Source: Paracoccus sediminis (GTDB lineage Bacteria > Pseudomonadota > Alphaproteobacteria > Rhodobacterales > Rhodobacteraceae). Taken from it: a stretch of DNA of 64,000 nucleotides. Shown piece after piece: positions 63,878 to 64,000 of this stretch. Both the position numbers and the translations under genes were made by a program. Positions within the stretch are counted from its first letter, which is position 1, and every line of letters begins with the position of its first letter. The notes beneath the pieces are model-generated. The model searched no databases. It was not told the origin of the DNA and worked only from the letters and a program-made list of their open reading frames with translations. Where the stretch lies: the NCBI RefSeq assembly GCF_900188295.1, contig NZ_FZNM01000001.1:372001-436000 (forward strand), given 5' to 3'.

Positions 63878-64000
63878 TCAGCGGTCGTCCCGCGTCGCCG
63901 GGGGCCGTTCCGCCGGGGCCTTTCCCCGGTGCTTTTCATGCGCGGGCGTGCTGATGATCCGCACCATCCACAGGATCACCACCGCCAAAGCCGTGCCCAT
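63878..64000 (-). CDS. 3' end of a small membrane protein, hypothetical
   Basis: On the minus strand, the last 123 bases encode a 40-residue stretch ending at a TGA. It contains a hydrophobic segment (GTALAVVILWMVRII) followed by a basic Pro/Arg-rich tail. An ATG lies exactly at the window edge, so the protein may start there or, more likely, continue beyond it. It is convergent with mrcA, 10 bases away. No family can be assigned. Confidence 0.45.
   Translation of the reverse strand: MGTALAVVILWMVRIISTPAHEKHRGKAPAERPPATRDDR

Noticed and set aside
61114-63939. Long minus-strand open frame opposite mrcA (over 900 codons)
   Set aside because: It is the antisense shadow of a well-supported PBP1A gene, with no recognisable domain.

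Overview
The window is high-GC alphaproteobacterial chromosome of Rhodobacterales/Paracoccus type. The signs are an ispD-ispF fusion, sdhA and sdhB separated by small genes, a betIBA-choXWV locus, PleD/CtrA-type signalling, a gene-transfer-agent style lysis pair, and very frequent ATGA/GTGA stop-start overlaps. It is mostly core chromosome. I see no tRNA, rRNA, CRISPR array, insertion sequence or prophage.

Layout. 1-3.4 kb: end of the succinate dehydrogenase operon (sdhA, two small lipoproteins, a sulfotransferase-like gene, sdhB). 3.5-7.2 kb: glyQ-DUF6446-glyS, with a strikingly AT-rich patch inside glyS. 7.3-12.2 kb: a SPOR/peptidoglycan-binding protein, TrkH, and a drug-efflux MFS divergent from a TetR regulator with a palindromic operator. 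12.2-18 kb: ccmE, murI, and a large indolepyruvate:ferredoxin oxidoreductase divergent from a LysR regulator. 18-22.6 kb: a candidate small RNA, purL, ispDF, pgpA, cinA-C. 22.6-23.8 kb: endolysin and holin preceded by a perfect CtrA box. 23.9-28.2 kb: ccmF, ccmH, a PaaG-like isomerase, a Nudix hydrolase and a DUF983 protein.

28.3-31.7 kb is a cyclic-di-GMP locus. It holds a PleD homologue that has lost its phospho-acceptor Asp and its I-site; a DUF3572 gene; an H-NOX-like protein that has lost its heme-ligating His; and an HNOBA-GGDEF diguanylate cyclase that has kept its catalytic and inhibitory motifs. I consider this the most interesting part of the window.

31.7-47 kb is housekeeping and stress: tpiA, sufA, sufT-like, tgt, rnd, a double GNAT, a PAS protein, gmk, gamma-carbonic anhydrase, a soluble PhoR-like kinase, rpiA, gor, hflK, hflC, degP and a [2Fe-2S] ferredoxin. 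47-51 kb: a low-GC sulfotransferase, a lone hisA, a DUF2147 protein, an alpha/beta hydrolase, and sqdB (sulfolipid head group). 51.3-58 kb: choline uptake (choXWV) divergent from betI-betB-betA, which together import choline and oxidise it to glycine betaine. 58-64 kb: a DsbA-like protein, an aminotransferase, an AmiC-type amidase, PBP1A, and the 3' end of a small membrane protein.

Family assignments come from motifs read in the translations. No database search or computed alignment was possible; GC figures are hand counts.
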